Shown here: one piece after another, positions 10,426-18,346 of the stretch
Position numbering within the stretch: position 1 is the first letter of the stretch
Layout of the letters: each line of letters opens with the position of its first letter
Assembly: GCA_964035545.1 (NCBI GenBank)
Contig: CAXIUT010000176.1
Coordinates: forward strand, 1-27,458
Source of the DNA: Bugula neritina
Taxonomy: Eukaryota > Bryozoa > Gymnolaemata > Cheilostomatida > Bugulidae
DNA length: 27,458 nucleotides
Direction: 5' to 3'
Made by a program: the position numbers and the translations under genes
Notes under the pieces: model-generated
What the model was told of the DNA's origin: nothing
Seen by the model: the letters and a program-made list of their open reading frames with translations, nothing else
The model's database searches: none

Positions 10426-13344
10426 ATGTCAGAGATCATTGATCCAGTTTTATCAGAGGAGAATAACTATACAAAAAAGTTATTGATGACCAATCTTGAA
10501 AGTACAGTCAATCGAATCTTACCTACCTTTAAAGAAAATATGCCAGCGAGTTATTTCCACGCTGTAGACGAAACCGATCAAATTGCTCATATCAGTACAT
10601 TAGCCACTTCAGGGCTTGCAGGAATTGATCACAATTTAGTTCTTACCAGTAATTTTGGCCAGTGTTACACCTTTATCAATAATAAAGATTACAGTGGCCT
10701 GCTCAGTGAATTAATCCGTCAACTGCCGAAAGATAAACCTTTACAATCTGCCAAGGTCTTTACCTCAAAAAAAGGTGATGTCGCTATTGACATTTTTGAT
10801 TTCGAACCTCAGCGAACTTTTGAAACAAAGAACCCTGAAAATCATAAACGCCTTGACCAACTAATTGATTCAATTACAGAGTTTGAGCCCGATCTTGAAA
10901 TGGAAGATCTGATTAAACTACTGCATACCTGTTCAGAAGATTATGTTATGACGACGAGTGATCGTCGCCTATGTCAGCATTTTAGGATGATCCAGAATTT
11001 ATGGGGCACAGATGATGTAAAGCTCAAAACGTTGACGCATTCTAAGAAAGGTCTGACCGATATTACAATCGGATTTGGGAATGGCGATTCAAGGGAAATT
11101 TTTGAGCGTGTCTGTGCCTACTTTGGTCTGCATAACATCAACATACACCGCGCACATTTTGAAACATTTCTAAACGAAAAAAATGAGCGCGTTTCTTTGA
11201 TTGGATTTCTTATTTCTAATGAAGAAAAAAATAATATCGACTTAGATAGTAATGAGTGGAAAATTCATCTATCTCATTTACAAAGAATTCCTACACTAAG
11301 CGAAGATGTTTTAGCGCTGTATTTCAAAAATAATGGTTGGGGCTTGCAACATGCTGAATTGCTTTATGCAATGGCTCGTCTTGCACACCAACGTTTATGC
11401 AAAATAGATCCATACCAATATTCATTGGAACGCATTTGTGAAGTGTTAATAAAACATCACAATTTATCTCAGTCAATTTTTGAATATACATTGGTTAAAT
11501 TCAAATCAGAAAAAACATCTTTTGCAAAAAAATCACAAATAATTTTAGACGAAGATCTAATGAGCCTGTCCGAAAGTCATGCTGAAATTTTACGCACAAT
11601 TGAGATGGCAGCTCACAGTATTTTAAAAACAAATATTCATTTTGATTCTCGCTATGCGCTTGCTTTCCGTATTGATCCACCGTTTTTACAAGTGGCAGAT
11701 AGAGACGTTTTACCACATGGTGTGTTTTTTATGCATGGTAAAAATTTCATGGGATCTCATGTGCGTTTTAGAGATATTGCGCGAGGTGGCATGCGTATTG
11801 TGCGTCCAAGAAATGCGGATGATTATTTGCATGAATCTACACGTTTATATGACGAAAATTACGCGTTAGCCTATGCACAACAATTAAAAAATAAAGACAT
11901 TCCAGAAGGTGGATCAAAAGGTGTGTTGCTGACAACAGCAAATAGTGACCAAGAACAATGTGGTCGTGCATATGCAAATAGTATTTTAGATCTGATTTGT
12001 AGCGATGAAGAATCGAAATTGATCGACTATTATGGTGAAGAAGAATTAATCTATCTCGGACCGGATGAAAATGTTTCTCCGCAATTAATTGATTGGATCA
12101 TCAAACGTGCGCATGAACGAGGTTACCCAATGCCGAATACGTTTATGAGCTCCAAAGCTGAAACGGGAATTAATCATAAGGTATATGGCGTTACAAGTGA
12201 GGGTGTGACGGTATTCCTTGATACTGCTTTACGTCAAAGTGGGATTGATCCAACACGTGATCCATTTACAGTGAAAATCACCGGTGGCCCGGATGGTGAT
12301 GTTGCTGGAAATGAAATCCTTATTCTCCATCGTGAATATGGCGACAATGCCATCATTACTGGTATTGCCGATGGGAGTGGTACCGCGGAAGATCCTGCTG
12401 GTTTAGATCATCAAGAATTGATCCGCTTAGTTAAATCTAATCTGCCTATCATCGACTTTGATCAATCTAAACTAAGTACAGATGGTTGTATAACAAATGT
12501 GTCTACGCCTGAAGGAATCCAAGTACGAAATACAATGCATTTTCGACTTGTTACCGATGCCTTTATTCCTGCTGGTGGTCGTCCACAAGCAATTAATAGC
12601 ACAAACTGGCAACAATTTTTACAACCTGATGGAACACCTTCAAGCCGTATTATTGTTGAAGGTGCAAATCTTTTTATCACAGCGGAAGCAAGGAAAAAGC
12701 TTTCCCATTCTGGCGTTGTTATTGTCAAAGATAGTTCAGCAAATAAATGTGGCGTTATCTGTTCCAGTCTTGAAATTCTCGCTGGTATGCTGACAACCGG
12801 ATCACAATTCCTGAGCATAAAGGCGGAATATACTAAAGAAGTATTAGTTAGATTACGGTCGCTTGCGCAACTTGAAGCTAACGCTTTATTTCGTGCTCAA
12901 GCTCACTTCCCACATTTAACATTACCAGAACTAAGTATGGAAATGAGTGTTCAGATAAACCGACTCCAGGATGCCGTTGTTGAATTGATTATCAACCCAA
13001 CGAGAAGTCATCAGAAACAAATGCAAGCGCTGGTAAAAAAATATATTCCTGATGCCTTACGTGATCTGGTCGGGAACGAAGCTGTAGAGAAAGTACCGGT
13101 TATTTATACTCAGCAAATCGTCGCGTCTGTTCTTGCCAGTCAAATTGTCTATAACGAGGGTATCGATTTTTGTTGGCATATGAATAAAGAAGTGATGGCT
13201 GAACTTGCGCTTAAATATTTACATCATCAAGAAGAAATAAATGATCTGATTGAAATTGTTAGTTTAAGTAATATAGATCAAAAAGAGCGAATTGCCGCAT
13301 TACTTAAAGCGGGTGGAACAGGTGCAGCATTAAAACTTCATTAA
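10426..13344 (+). CDS. NAD-dependent glutamate dehydrogenase, large (about 110 kDa) type
   Basis: The enzyme deaminates glutamate to 2-oxoglutarate with NAD, feeding carbon to the TCA cycle and releasing ammonia. At 972 residues it is much longer than the hexameric enzyme (about 450) and shorter than the 180-kDa GdhB type, fitting the roughly 115-kDa class. The first 430 residues are a poorly conserved regulatory region. The catalytic part follows: FRDIARGGMRIVRP (448-461), the lysine-bearing IPEGGSKGVLL (492-502, K498), the NAD-binding GGPDGDVAGNE (620-630) and IIVEGANLFIT (742-752). DSSANKCGVICSSLEIL lies near 770-786. A C-terminal helical domain completes it. The frame is intact. AAGGCGG lies eight bases before the ATG. 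The gene has its own 119-base leader after actP and is likely regulated separately. Confidence 0.9.
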   Translation: MSEIIDPVLSEENNYTKKLLMTNLESTVNRILPTFKENMPASYFHAVDETDQIAHISTLATSGLAGIDHNLVLTSNFGQCYTFINNKDYSGLLSELIRQLPKDKPLQSAKVFTSKKGDVAIDIFDFEPQRTFETKNPENHKRLDQLIDSITEFEPDLEMEDLIKLLHTCSEDYVMTTSDRRLCQHFRMIQNLWGTDDVKLKTLTHSKKGLTDITIGFGNGDSREIFERVCAYFGLHNINIHRAHFETFLNEKNERVSLIGFLISNEEKNNIDLDSNEWKIHLSHLQRIPTLSEDVLALYFKNNGWGLQHAELLYAMARLAHQRLCKIDPYQYSLERICEVLIKHHNLSQSIFEYTLVKFKSEKTSFAKKSQIILDEDLMSLSESHAEILRTIEMAAHSILKTNIHFDSRYALAFRIDPPFLQVADRDVLPHGVFFMHGKNFMGSHVRFRDIARGGMRIVRPRNADDYLHESTRLYDENYALAYAQQLKNKDIPEGGSKGVLLTTANSDQEQCGRAYANSILDLICSDEESKLIDYYGEEELIYLGPDENVSPQLIDWIIKRAHERGYPMPNTFMSSKAETGINHKVYGVTSEGVTVFLDTALRQSGIDPTRDPFTVKITGGPDGDVAGNEILILHREYGDNAIITGIADGSGTAEDPAGLDHQELIRLVKSNLPIIDFDQSKLSTDGCITNVSTPEGIQVRNTMHFRLVTDAFIPAGGRPQAINSTNWQQFLQPDGTPSSRIIVEGANLFITAEARKKLSHSGVVIVKDSSANKCGVICSSLEILAGMLTTGSQFLSIKAEYTKEVLVRLRSLAQLEANALFRAQAHFPHLTLPELSMEMSVQINRLQDAVVELIINPTRSHQKQMQALVKKYIPDALRDLVGNEAVEKVPVIYTQQIVASVLASQIVYNEGIDFCWHMNKEVMAELALKYLHHQEEINDLIEIVSLSNIDQKERIAALLKAGGTGAALKLH

Positions 13345-13364
13345 GTTTCTCTGAAGGTTAGTGC

Positions 13365-13727
13365 ATGAATTTCAAGTCCAAAACGACCTGGCGAAATCTC
13401 TTTCTTTTCTTTGCCACGCTTATTTATTTTTTAGAAGGCATTCTGTTTAATCCTTTTGCGCTATGGAATTTTGTTCCATTATTAATTGCTTACAAATTGA
13501 TTTGTAATAGTTTAGATAAGAATTCCAAATCTCTATTCATTAGTTTTTTGATCTATTGTGTTTTAGCCCTGGGCTTATTATTTCTTGGGCATTTAGCATG
13601 GTATTTTGACTGGCAAGGTACAAAGACTAGCTCTTCAACTTCCGCACTACTTCTCCTTTTTCTACCTGTTTATGCATGCATTATTGGCGGCACAGGCTAT
13701 GCAATTTATTCGTTATTACTAAATTAA
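13365..13727 (+). CDS. Small membrane protein of unknown function
   Basis: This 120-residue protein has no family I recognise. Hydrophobic segments at about 12-28, 33-47, 56-79 and 93-117 suggest three or four membrane helices, with short polar loops (CNSLDKNSKS and FDWQGTKTSSS). It begins 20 bases after the glutamate dehydrogenase stop, with GAAGG about eight bases before its ATG, so it is probably cotranscribed with that gene. A symmetric terminator follows its stop. A role in glutamate metabolism is possible only by position. Confidence 0.65.
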   Translation: MNFKSKTTWRNLFLFFATLIYFLEGILFNPFALWNFVPLLIAYKLICNSLDKNSKSLFISFLIYCVLALGLLFLGHLAWYFDWQGTKTSSSTSALLLLFLPVYACIIGGTGYAIYSLLLN

Positions 13728-13729
13728 TT

Positions 13730-13752
13730 TTTAAAGAAAACGATTCTTTAAA
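13730..13752. terminator. Bidirectional terminator between convergent genes
   Basis: TTTAAAGAA and TTCTTTAAA form a perfect nine-base stem over a five-base loop, filling the 25-base gap between the small membrane protein and srkA. It is AT-rich and symmetric, so it could end transcripts from both sides. Confidence 0.55.
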
Positions 13753-14743
13753 CTAATCCCAAACCAACGGCGCTTCATCCATCATTGCCATTTGTTCCCG
13801 CAGTGAAAGAATATGTTCTTCCCAATAGTGATCAGAATTAAACCAGGGAAAGGCTTGCGGAAAAGCCGGATCATCCCAACGAATCGCAATCCAATAAGCA
13901 TGATGCATAATCCGCATAGTTCGTAGTGCTTCAACCAAATTTAACTCTGCACTATTAAATTCGTAAAAGTCTTCATAGCCAATTAATAGATCACCCAATC
14001 TTGCTGTCATATATTGTCGATCACCCGATAAAAAACATCCACAAATCCTGAATCGCGGGACCTGTTCTCGCATCATCAAAATCAACAATATGTGGGCCGT
14101 CGTCAGTCCAGAGGATATTGCCCGGATGAAAATCACAATGCAGTCTTAACGTTTCAATTTTCCCCGCACGATCAAAACAGCTTTTTATTCTACTGATGAC
14201 ATCGTCCGATAAACTGGCATAAGCTTCTTCGAGATGAGGTGGGATGAAATTATTCTTGATCAAAAATTCTCTGGGTGTGACCGCATAACTTTCAATATCA
14301 ATATTTGGACGATGTTGAAATTTTTGAGTTGAACCCATGGCGTGGATTCGCGCAATAAAGCGCCCCATTTGTTCAAGATGATCGGGATTATCTAGTTCTG
14401 GCGCACGACCACCGCGTCGCTGATAGATAGAAAATCGAAAAGGGCCGTGCTGATGTAATGTTTTACCATTATGAATAACTGGCGGAATGACGGGAATTTC
14501 TGCTCCACTTAAAGCAAGCGTATATTCATGTTCTTCAAGGATGGCATCATCACTCCAACGTTGCGGACGATAAAACTTTGCAACGATGGGTGCAGCATCT
14601 TCTAAACCAATTTGATAAACACGGTTTTCATAACTATTAAGTGCGAGTTGCCTGCCATCCGTGATGAGTCCAATCGATTCTATCGCGTCAAGTATTTCGT
14701 CAGGGCTGAGGTTCTTAAACGCTTCTGATGCGTCATGACTCAT
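13753..14743 (-). CDS. srkA: Stress response kinase A, SrkA/YihE (one frameshift)
   Basis: SrkA is a cytoplasmic Ser/Thr protein kinase of the aminoglycoside-phosphotransferase fold that protects cells during envelope and other stress. The N-terminal lobe has NSYENRVYQIG (about 37-47) and AKFYRP (about 54-59). The catalytic loop is HCDFHPGNIL (202-211, Asp204) and the metal-binding motif VDFDDA (220-225). After QDLWM the frame shifts at the A run 14030-14035: six T on the coding strand, where five restore LSGDRQ. The C-terminal part then runs from ARLGDLLIGYEDF to the stop at 13753. Corrected length is 329 residues, against 328 in E. coli. It is the last gene of the yajQ-hugZ-srkA operon, with three bases between hugZ and srkA. 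Confidence 0.93.
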
Positions 14744-14746
14744 AGA

Positions 14747-15445
14747 TCAAGCTCGTGCTAATGCAACTAAACGAGCACGCACTTCTTCAGCCGTTGCTGC
14801 CGGTTCTGAAAAGGTAAACCTGACAATTTTATCACCCAGTCTTAAATGAAAACCTTCTTCATCAACACCCGCCATTACGGGATCTTTTTTACCAGTTTCT
14901 ATCTCAGCATCAGTACAATATTTTTTCATTGCATCGGCATGATCTTCATTCATATGCGTCACCATGCCGGCTTCTTGTTGTGCAGAAAATGGAATTGCTT
15001 TAAGTAACTTTTCGGATTCGATCCAGTGTATTTTTCCAAAGCCACCGATGAAGCGTGCACGCACTAATTCAAGTCGATAAAAATTAAAGTCATGTGTTTT
15101 ATGGTAACCACGCGATTGAGGAAAAAATTCATAATAACGCTGACTCGCTTGTTCCAGATCTTCTCCTTCCAGTTGATGAGCATCTGCAATCAACGTCAGC
15201 CTGGCACCTGTTTGTACTTCAACCACATCTTTCTCCGTGGTGATCAACGAGACTTTGGGATTCGCTAAAATATTTTTTGTATGCTGTGCAATCGTACTGA
15301 TCAATATTACCGGCTGACCGGTTTGATCGAGACAATACGGGACAATAGATCCAAAAGGATAACCCGGCATATCAACAGAATGAGTCGACAATATCCCTTC
15401 AACATTTTCTAAAAGTAAGGCACGTGCTTCGGTACTGGCTTTCAT
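14747..15445 (-). CDS. HugZ-like pyridoxamine 5'-phosphate oxidase-fold protein with DUF2470 domain
   Basis: This 232-residue cytoplasmic protein has two parts. Residues about 1-145 are a split-barrel FMN-binding-like domain (GILSTHSVDMPGYPFGSIVPY, with the middle at STIAQHTKNILANPKVSL). Residues about 155-232 are a DUF2470 domain, opening VTHMNEDHADAM. The same layout is found in HugZ/HutZ proteins, some of which degrade haem. The motif FYRLELVRARFIGGFGKIHWI (about 120-140) is characteristic. Haem degradation is not proven here; many homologues lack haem-uptake neighbours, and none is seen. The gene lies seven bases after the yajQ stop and three before srkA, so the three are one operon. Confidence 0.85.
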   Translation of the reverse strand: MKASTEARALLLENVEGILSTHSVDMPGYPFGSIVPYCLDQTGQPVILISTIAQHTKNILANPKVSLITTEKDVVEVQTGARLTLIADAHQLEGEDLEQASQRYYEFFPQSRGYHKTHDFNFYRLELVRARFIGGFGKIHWIESEKLLKAIPFSAQQEAGMVTHMNEDHADAMKKYCTDAEIETGKKDPVMAGVDEEGFHLRLGDKIVRFTFSEPAATAEEVRARLVALARA

Positions 15446-15452
15446 AATTTTA

Positions 15453-15936
15453 CTAGTCTCTGAAATTAGTGAATTGAACAGGTTGTTCTAACTTTGCTTC
15501 ACGTAACATCGCCATGACAGCTTGTAAATCATCGCGTTTTTTTCCCGTCACCCTGACTTGTTCACCTTGTATAGCGACCTGAACTTTTAATTTTTTATCT
15601 TTGATCATTTTAACAAATCTTACGTGCCATATCTGAGTTGATACCATGCTTTGCTGTCGCAACCATTCTGACACCTTTACCTAATTTTGTAATTTCGCCA
15701 ATGTCCAGACATCTGCTCTCAAGTTTTCGGCTGATCATTTTCGCCTGCAAAATATCAAGCACTTGTTTGATCTGAAAATCCGCTTCAGCGTGTAAGGTTA
15801 ATTCACGATCATTTTGTTCGACCTTGGTATCTGTACCTTTAAAATCGAAACGATTGGTGATTTCACGATTAGCTTGATCAACAGCATTAGTTAGTTCGTG
15901 TTGATCAACTTCAGAAACGATGTCGAATGATGGCAT
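15453..15936 (-). CDS. yajQ: YajQ family nucleotide-binding protein (one frameshift)
   Basis: YajQ proteins are small cytoplasmic proteins of two RNA-binding-like folds; in Xanthomonas a homologue binds cyclic di-GMP. The N-terminus [11 protein letters not shown] is the family signature. The frame breaks after ARKI near 15610-15620, where the coding strand has TTTG in place of TTG. Dropping one T continues directly into [17 protein letters not shown], then [18 protein letters not shown], and ends FTNFRD. The corrected product is 160 residues (E. coli YajQ is 163). A good ribosome binding site (AGAGG) lies six bases before the ATG. It is the first gene of the yajQ-hugZ-srkA operon. Confidence 0.94.
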
Positions 15937-16034
15937 GTTACACCTCTTTAAATTTGTTACTTGTCAGTTTTATATTGTCATTTTGAACGGTAGTGTAGAG
16001 TTTTTTTTGTAGCCGATGAGCTAATTCTAATTAA

Positions 16035-16140
16035 TCTTTCTTCTATAAGAAGCCGCTTCTATTTTTAAAACTGTCCTTTGTGGAAGTCACTAGCTCGACA
16101 TACTTGCCGAGTTTTGGAAACAGTAATGTCCGCTGGACAA
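16035..16140. repeat. Intergenic repeat unit A (diverged)
   Basis: This is the most diverged of three tandem non-coding units. Shared landmarks in order are TTTCTT..AGAAG, a TTTTAAAACTGTCCTTTGTGG block, GCTCGACATACTTGCCGAG, and TAATGTCCGCTGGACA. It lies between the yajQ promoter region and unit B. Confidence 0.6.
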
Positions 16141-16150
16141 AACTCCTCAA

Positions 16151-16348
16151 TCTTTCTTTTTAGAAGTTACCTTTTCCTTTTAAACCATCCTTGGTGGATC
16201 TCTCCGGCTCGATATCTACACTTCGCATCCTGTTCCGTTTGATAACCGGCTAATGCTTCCTGCATTAGCGTTAATGAGACTGCGAGGCAATGCCTCGGTT
16301 CTCATTAACCCATGTCGAGCGTTCGAAAAAAATAATGTCCACTGGACA
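16151..16348. repeat. Intergenic repeat unit B (split by an insert)
   Basis: Outside positions 16217-16310 this unit is nearly identical to unit C: TTTAAACCATCCTTGGTGG, ATCTCTCCGGCTCGA and CATGTCGAGCGTTCG, then TAATGTCCACTGGACA. The GCTCGACAT/ATGTCGAGC hairpin seen whole in unit C is interrupted here. Confidence 0.75.
16217..16310. mobile_element. 94-bp hairpin-rich insert inside repeat unit B
   Basis: The insert separates the two arms of the unit B hairpin exactly at its loop. It holds two hairpins: GCTAATGC (16249-16256) with GCATTAGC (16262-16269), and GTTAATGAGA (16270-16279) with TCTCATTAAC (16300-16309) enclosing CGAGGC/GCCTCG. No coding frame is present. It looks like a small palindromic element that moved into an older repeat. 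Confidence 0.5.
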
Positions 16349-16360
16349 AATTTATTAACC

Positions 16361-16463
16361 TTTCTTTTTTAGAAGTTACTCTTTCCTTTTAAACCGTCCT
16401 TGGTGGATCTCTCCGGCTCGACATCCATGTCGAGCGTTCGAAAAAAATAATGTCCACTGGACA
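16361..16463. repeat. Intergenic repeat unit C (intact)
   Basis: This is the complete, uninterrupted unit, with a perfect hairpin GCTCGACAT-CC-ATGTCGAGC and the 3' palindrome TGTCCACTGGACA. Its last part doubles as the terminator of the DUF2333 gene. Confidence 0.75.
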
Positions 16464-16473
16464 TTATTTTTTT
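16441..16473 (-). terminator. Strong symmetric terminator after the DUF2333 gene
   Basis: A 16-base arm (16441-16456, seven A then TAATGTCCA) is perfectly complementary to 16458-16473 (TGGACATTA then seven T), with one central base. It starts two bases past the DUF2333 stop on the minus strand. The A and T tracts make it a classic intrinsic terminator that should work in both directions. Confidence 0.75.
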
Positions 16474-16474
16474 C

Positions 16475-17452
16475 TCACCCCTGTTCAAGTAAGTTTCTTA
16501 GATCTATAACGGCGGAGTTTGCTCTTGAAAGATACGATGCCATTACCAAAGAGTAATTTGCCGTGAAACCAAAGCCAGTGCCGTTTAACACCATTGGGCT
16601 CCATGTGAAGTCCTGTGTAGCTTCTAATTCTCGAATAATTTGTCGCATACTGATTACGGCGTTTTTCTTTTTTAAGACCTGGTTAAAATCTATTTCCATC
16701 GCATGCATCAAATGTGCTAATGCCCATGCTGTGCCACGTGCTTCGTAAAAGACATCATCTATTTCTAGCCATGGTGTTTTGATCTCTTGTATTGCTTCAG
16801 ACGGTGTAGCTTGTGAGGCTTCTGAATCACCTTGCAGATCAGTATTGATTCGTACTTGGCCGACGCTTGCACTGAGTCGTTGAGATAAACTCCCTAAACG
16901 TTTTTCTACGAGGGATAACCATTCACGTAAATTATCGGCTCGAGCATAAAATTGTGCATCTTGATCGGCTGAGTTTTGCAAACGTGATAGATAGCTCTTT
17001 AATGATTTAAGACCTGTCTTGTATTCCGACTCCGTTGCAGGAAACATCCAGGATTCACTGTCATAGTGCAACAGCGGTTCCGCATTCATCAGATCTTTAT
17101 CTTCTGTTGAGGTTGTTTGCGAACGGCTGAGATCATTTCTGAGAACTCTTGCCATGTCACGCACCTGGACTAGAACACCGAATTCCCAGTTTGGGATATT
17201 GTCCATAAACAGACTGGGCGGCATCATGTCATTACTTAAATATCCGCCACGTTTATTGAGTAGCGTTTCTGTTACATCGATCAATGTTGCGGTTGTGGTA
17301 TATCCAGTAACCGGTTTTTCTTGATCAGATCCCAGACGATTGACTACTGCTTCACGCACATCAAAAGCATCCGGTTCACTATCCCAATAGAACATCAAAA
17401 CCAACATAATGAAGATAATGAGTCCTACGCCTATACCAATATTTTTTTGCAT
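16475..17452 (-). CDS. DUF2333 family membrane-anchored protein
   Basis: This 325-residue protein has one N-terminal membrane helix (about 5-22, IGVGLIIFIMLVLMFYW) and a large soluble domain, probably periplasmic. It carries the family's conserved region: GYTTTATLIDVTETLLNKRG (about 50-69), GYLSNDMMPPSLFMDNIPNWEFG (split around 70-92) and QVRDMARVLRNDLSRSQ (about 95-111). WMFPATESEY lies near 136. The function of DUF2333 is not known. The gene follows soxZ by 97 bases on the same strand and ends at a strong terminator, so it may have its own promoter or be the tail of the bepA-soxYZ transcript. Confidence 0.85.
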   Translation of the reverse strand: MQKNIGIGVGLIIFIMLVLMFYWDSEPDAFDVREAVVNRLGSDQEKPVTGYTTTATLIDVTETLLNKRGGYLSNDMMPPSLFMDNIPNWEFGVLVQVRDMARVLRNDLSRSQTTSTEDKDLMNAEPLLHYDSESWMFPATESEYKTGLKSLKSYLSRLQNSADQDAQFYARADNLREWLSLVEKRLGSLSQRLSASVGQVRINTDLQGDSEASQATPSEAIQEIKTPWLEIDDVFYEARGTAWALAHLMHAMEIDFNQVLKKKNAVISMRQIIRELEATQDFTWSPMVLNGTGFGFTANYSLVMASYLSRANSAVIDLRNLLEQG

Positions 17453-17549
17453 TTGAAAATACCCGATTGATTTATAGTGATGAGGCTAAGGTAATTCGGT
17501 CTTTTGGGCAAGTGAGATTGTTGTGAGACTGCGATTAGATTGACTAGAT

Positions 17550-17858
17550 TTATTTGATTGCTGTCTTAATTGTGTCGCTATTACCAAGGTTATCGAGCCA
17601 GGTTAAAGAAAGCACGTCCCCAGGTTGAGTCTCTCCAAGATGGAATGAGAAAAATGGGTTTGTAGAAATACCGGTTCCAACATATGCGCTCATGACTAAT
17701 TCGTCATTTAATAGACAGCTGACCTCCCGAATATGATGGATTGGGAGAACGCTTTGGGTTTGTGGATCTTTACGACGTCCCGTTTCCATCGCATGACGAA
17801 TAATCACGCTTACGGTGGTAATACCAGATTCTGTTTTTGTACGCAGTTTAATCGTCAT
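17550..17858 (-). CDS. soxZ: Sulfur carrier complex subunit SoxZ
   Basis: SoxZ pairs with SoxY in the periplasm to form the carrier that holds sulfur intermediates during thiosulfate oxidation. The 102-residue product is the normal length. It has the immunoglobulin-like family pattern: residues 1-25 with VSVIIRHAMETGRRKD, then IHHIREVSCLLNDELVMSAYVGTGISTNPFFSF (in two parts, about 40-73) and PGDVLSLTWLDNLG (about 79-92). There is no signal peptide, as expected, since SoxZ is exported with SoxY. It lies 29 bases after soxY. No soxA, soxX, soxB or soxCD is visible in the window. Confidence 0.92.
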   Translation of the reverse strand: MTIKLRTKTESGITTVSVIIRHAMETGRRKDPQTQSVLPIHHIREVSCLLNDELVMSAYVGTGISTNPFFSFHLGETQPGDVLSLTWLDNLGNSDTIKTAIK

Positions 17859-17887
17859 ATAAAGCTATAATATTTGAGTTGTAGAAG

Positions 17888-18346
17888 TTATTCGCAACCA
17901 CCTTTAAGCACTTCAATATATTTTTGGTTTATGCAGATTTCATCCTTTGTTTCTACAACAACGAAAACATTAGATGATTTTGCCAGCTTAATTCGAGTGC
18001 GTAAAAAATCGCCTTTACCTTTACCCAGAAATGAGAATTGAGCCAGCAATGAAACGGGGTTTTTTTCAGCAAGCAGGCTAATTCTTTGTACATCGCTGAT
18101 ATCCGTTTTGATCGTAAGTGGAACAATGGCACCATTTTCTGCACCCGGTGGCATTTCAATTTGGATCCTGTCGGATTTTTTGATCAATCGATCACCAAAT
18201 AATTCTTTCAATACTTCAGGGTGAGTTTCTTTTTCAAATGCAGCGGTTGGCCATTCAGCTAGAACTTTTAAAGGGAAGAGGAAACCCGCCTTTATTAGGG
18301 CGATTGAAACCGTTATTGATCTGAGGAAATATCTGCGATGATTCAT
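17888..18346 (-). CDS. soxY: Sulfur carrier complex subunit SoxY, atypical C-terminus
   Basis: SoxY carries sulfur intermediates on a cysteine at the end of a flexible C-terminal arm. The 152-residue product begins with a Tat-like signal, HRRYFLRS (residues 3-10), then a hydrophobic stretch and LKVLA, with cleavage likely near 30. This fits the Tat export of SoxYZ. The mature part has HPEVLKELFGD and IQIEMPPGAENGAIVPLTI, typical of SoxY. The tail reads LKGGCE and stops, whereas the classic tail is GGCGG; the carrier Cys151 is kept but the two final glycines are replaced by one Glu. The start overlaps the bepA stop by four bases, so translation is probably coupled to bepA. Confidence 0.9.
   Translation of the reverse strand: MNHRRYFLRSITVSIALIKAGFLFPLKVLAEWPTAAFEKETHPEVLKELFGDRLIKKSDRIQIEMPPGAENGAIVPLTIKTDISDVQRISLLAEKNPVSLLAQFSFLGKGKGDFLRTRIKLAKSSNVFVVVETKDEICINQKYIEVLKGGCE

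Noticed and set aside
12462-12818. Minus-strand 118-codon frame inside the glutamate dehydrogenase gene
   Set aside because: It is antisense to the conserved catalytic region and has no family features.
16035-16474. CRISPR array
   Set aside because: Only three units, about 100 to 200 bases long, mutually diverged, with hairpins inside and no regular short repeat-spacer pattern or cas genes.
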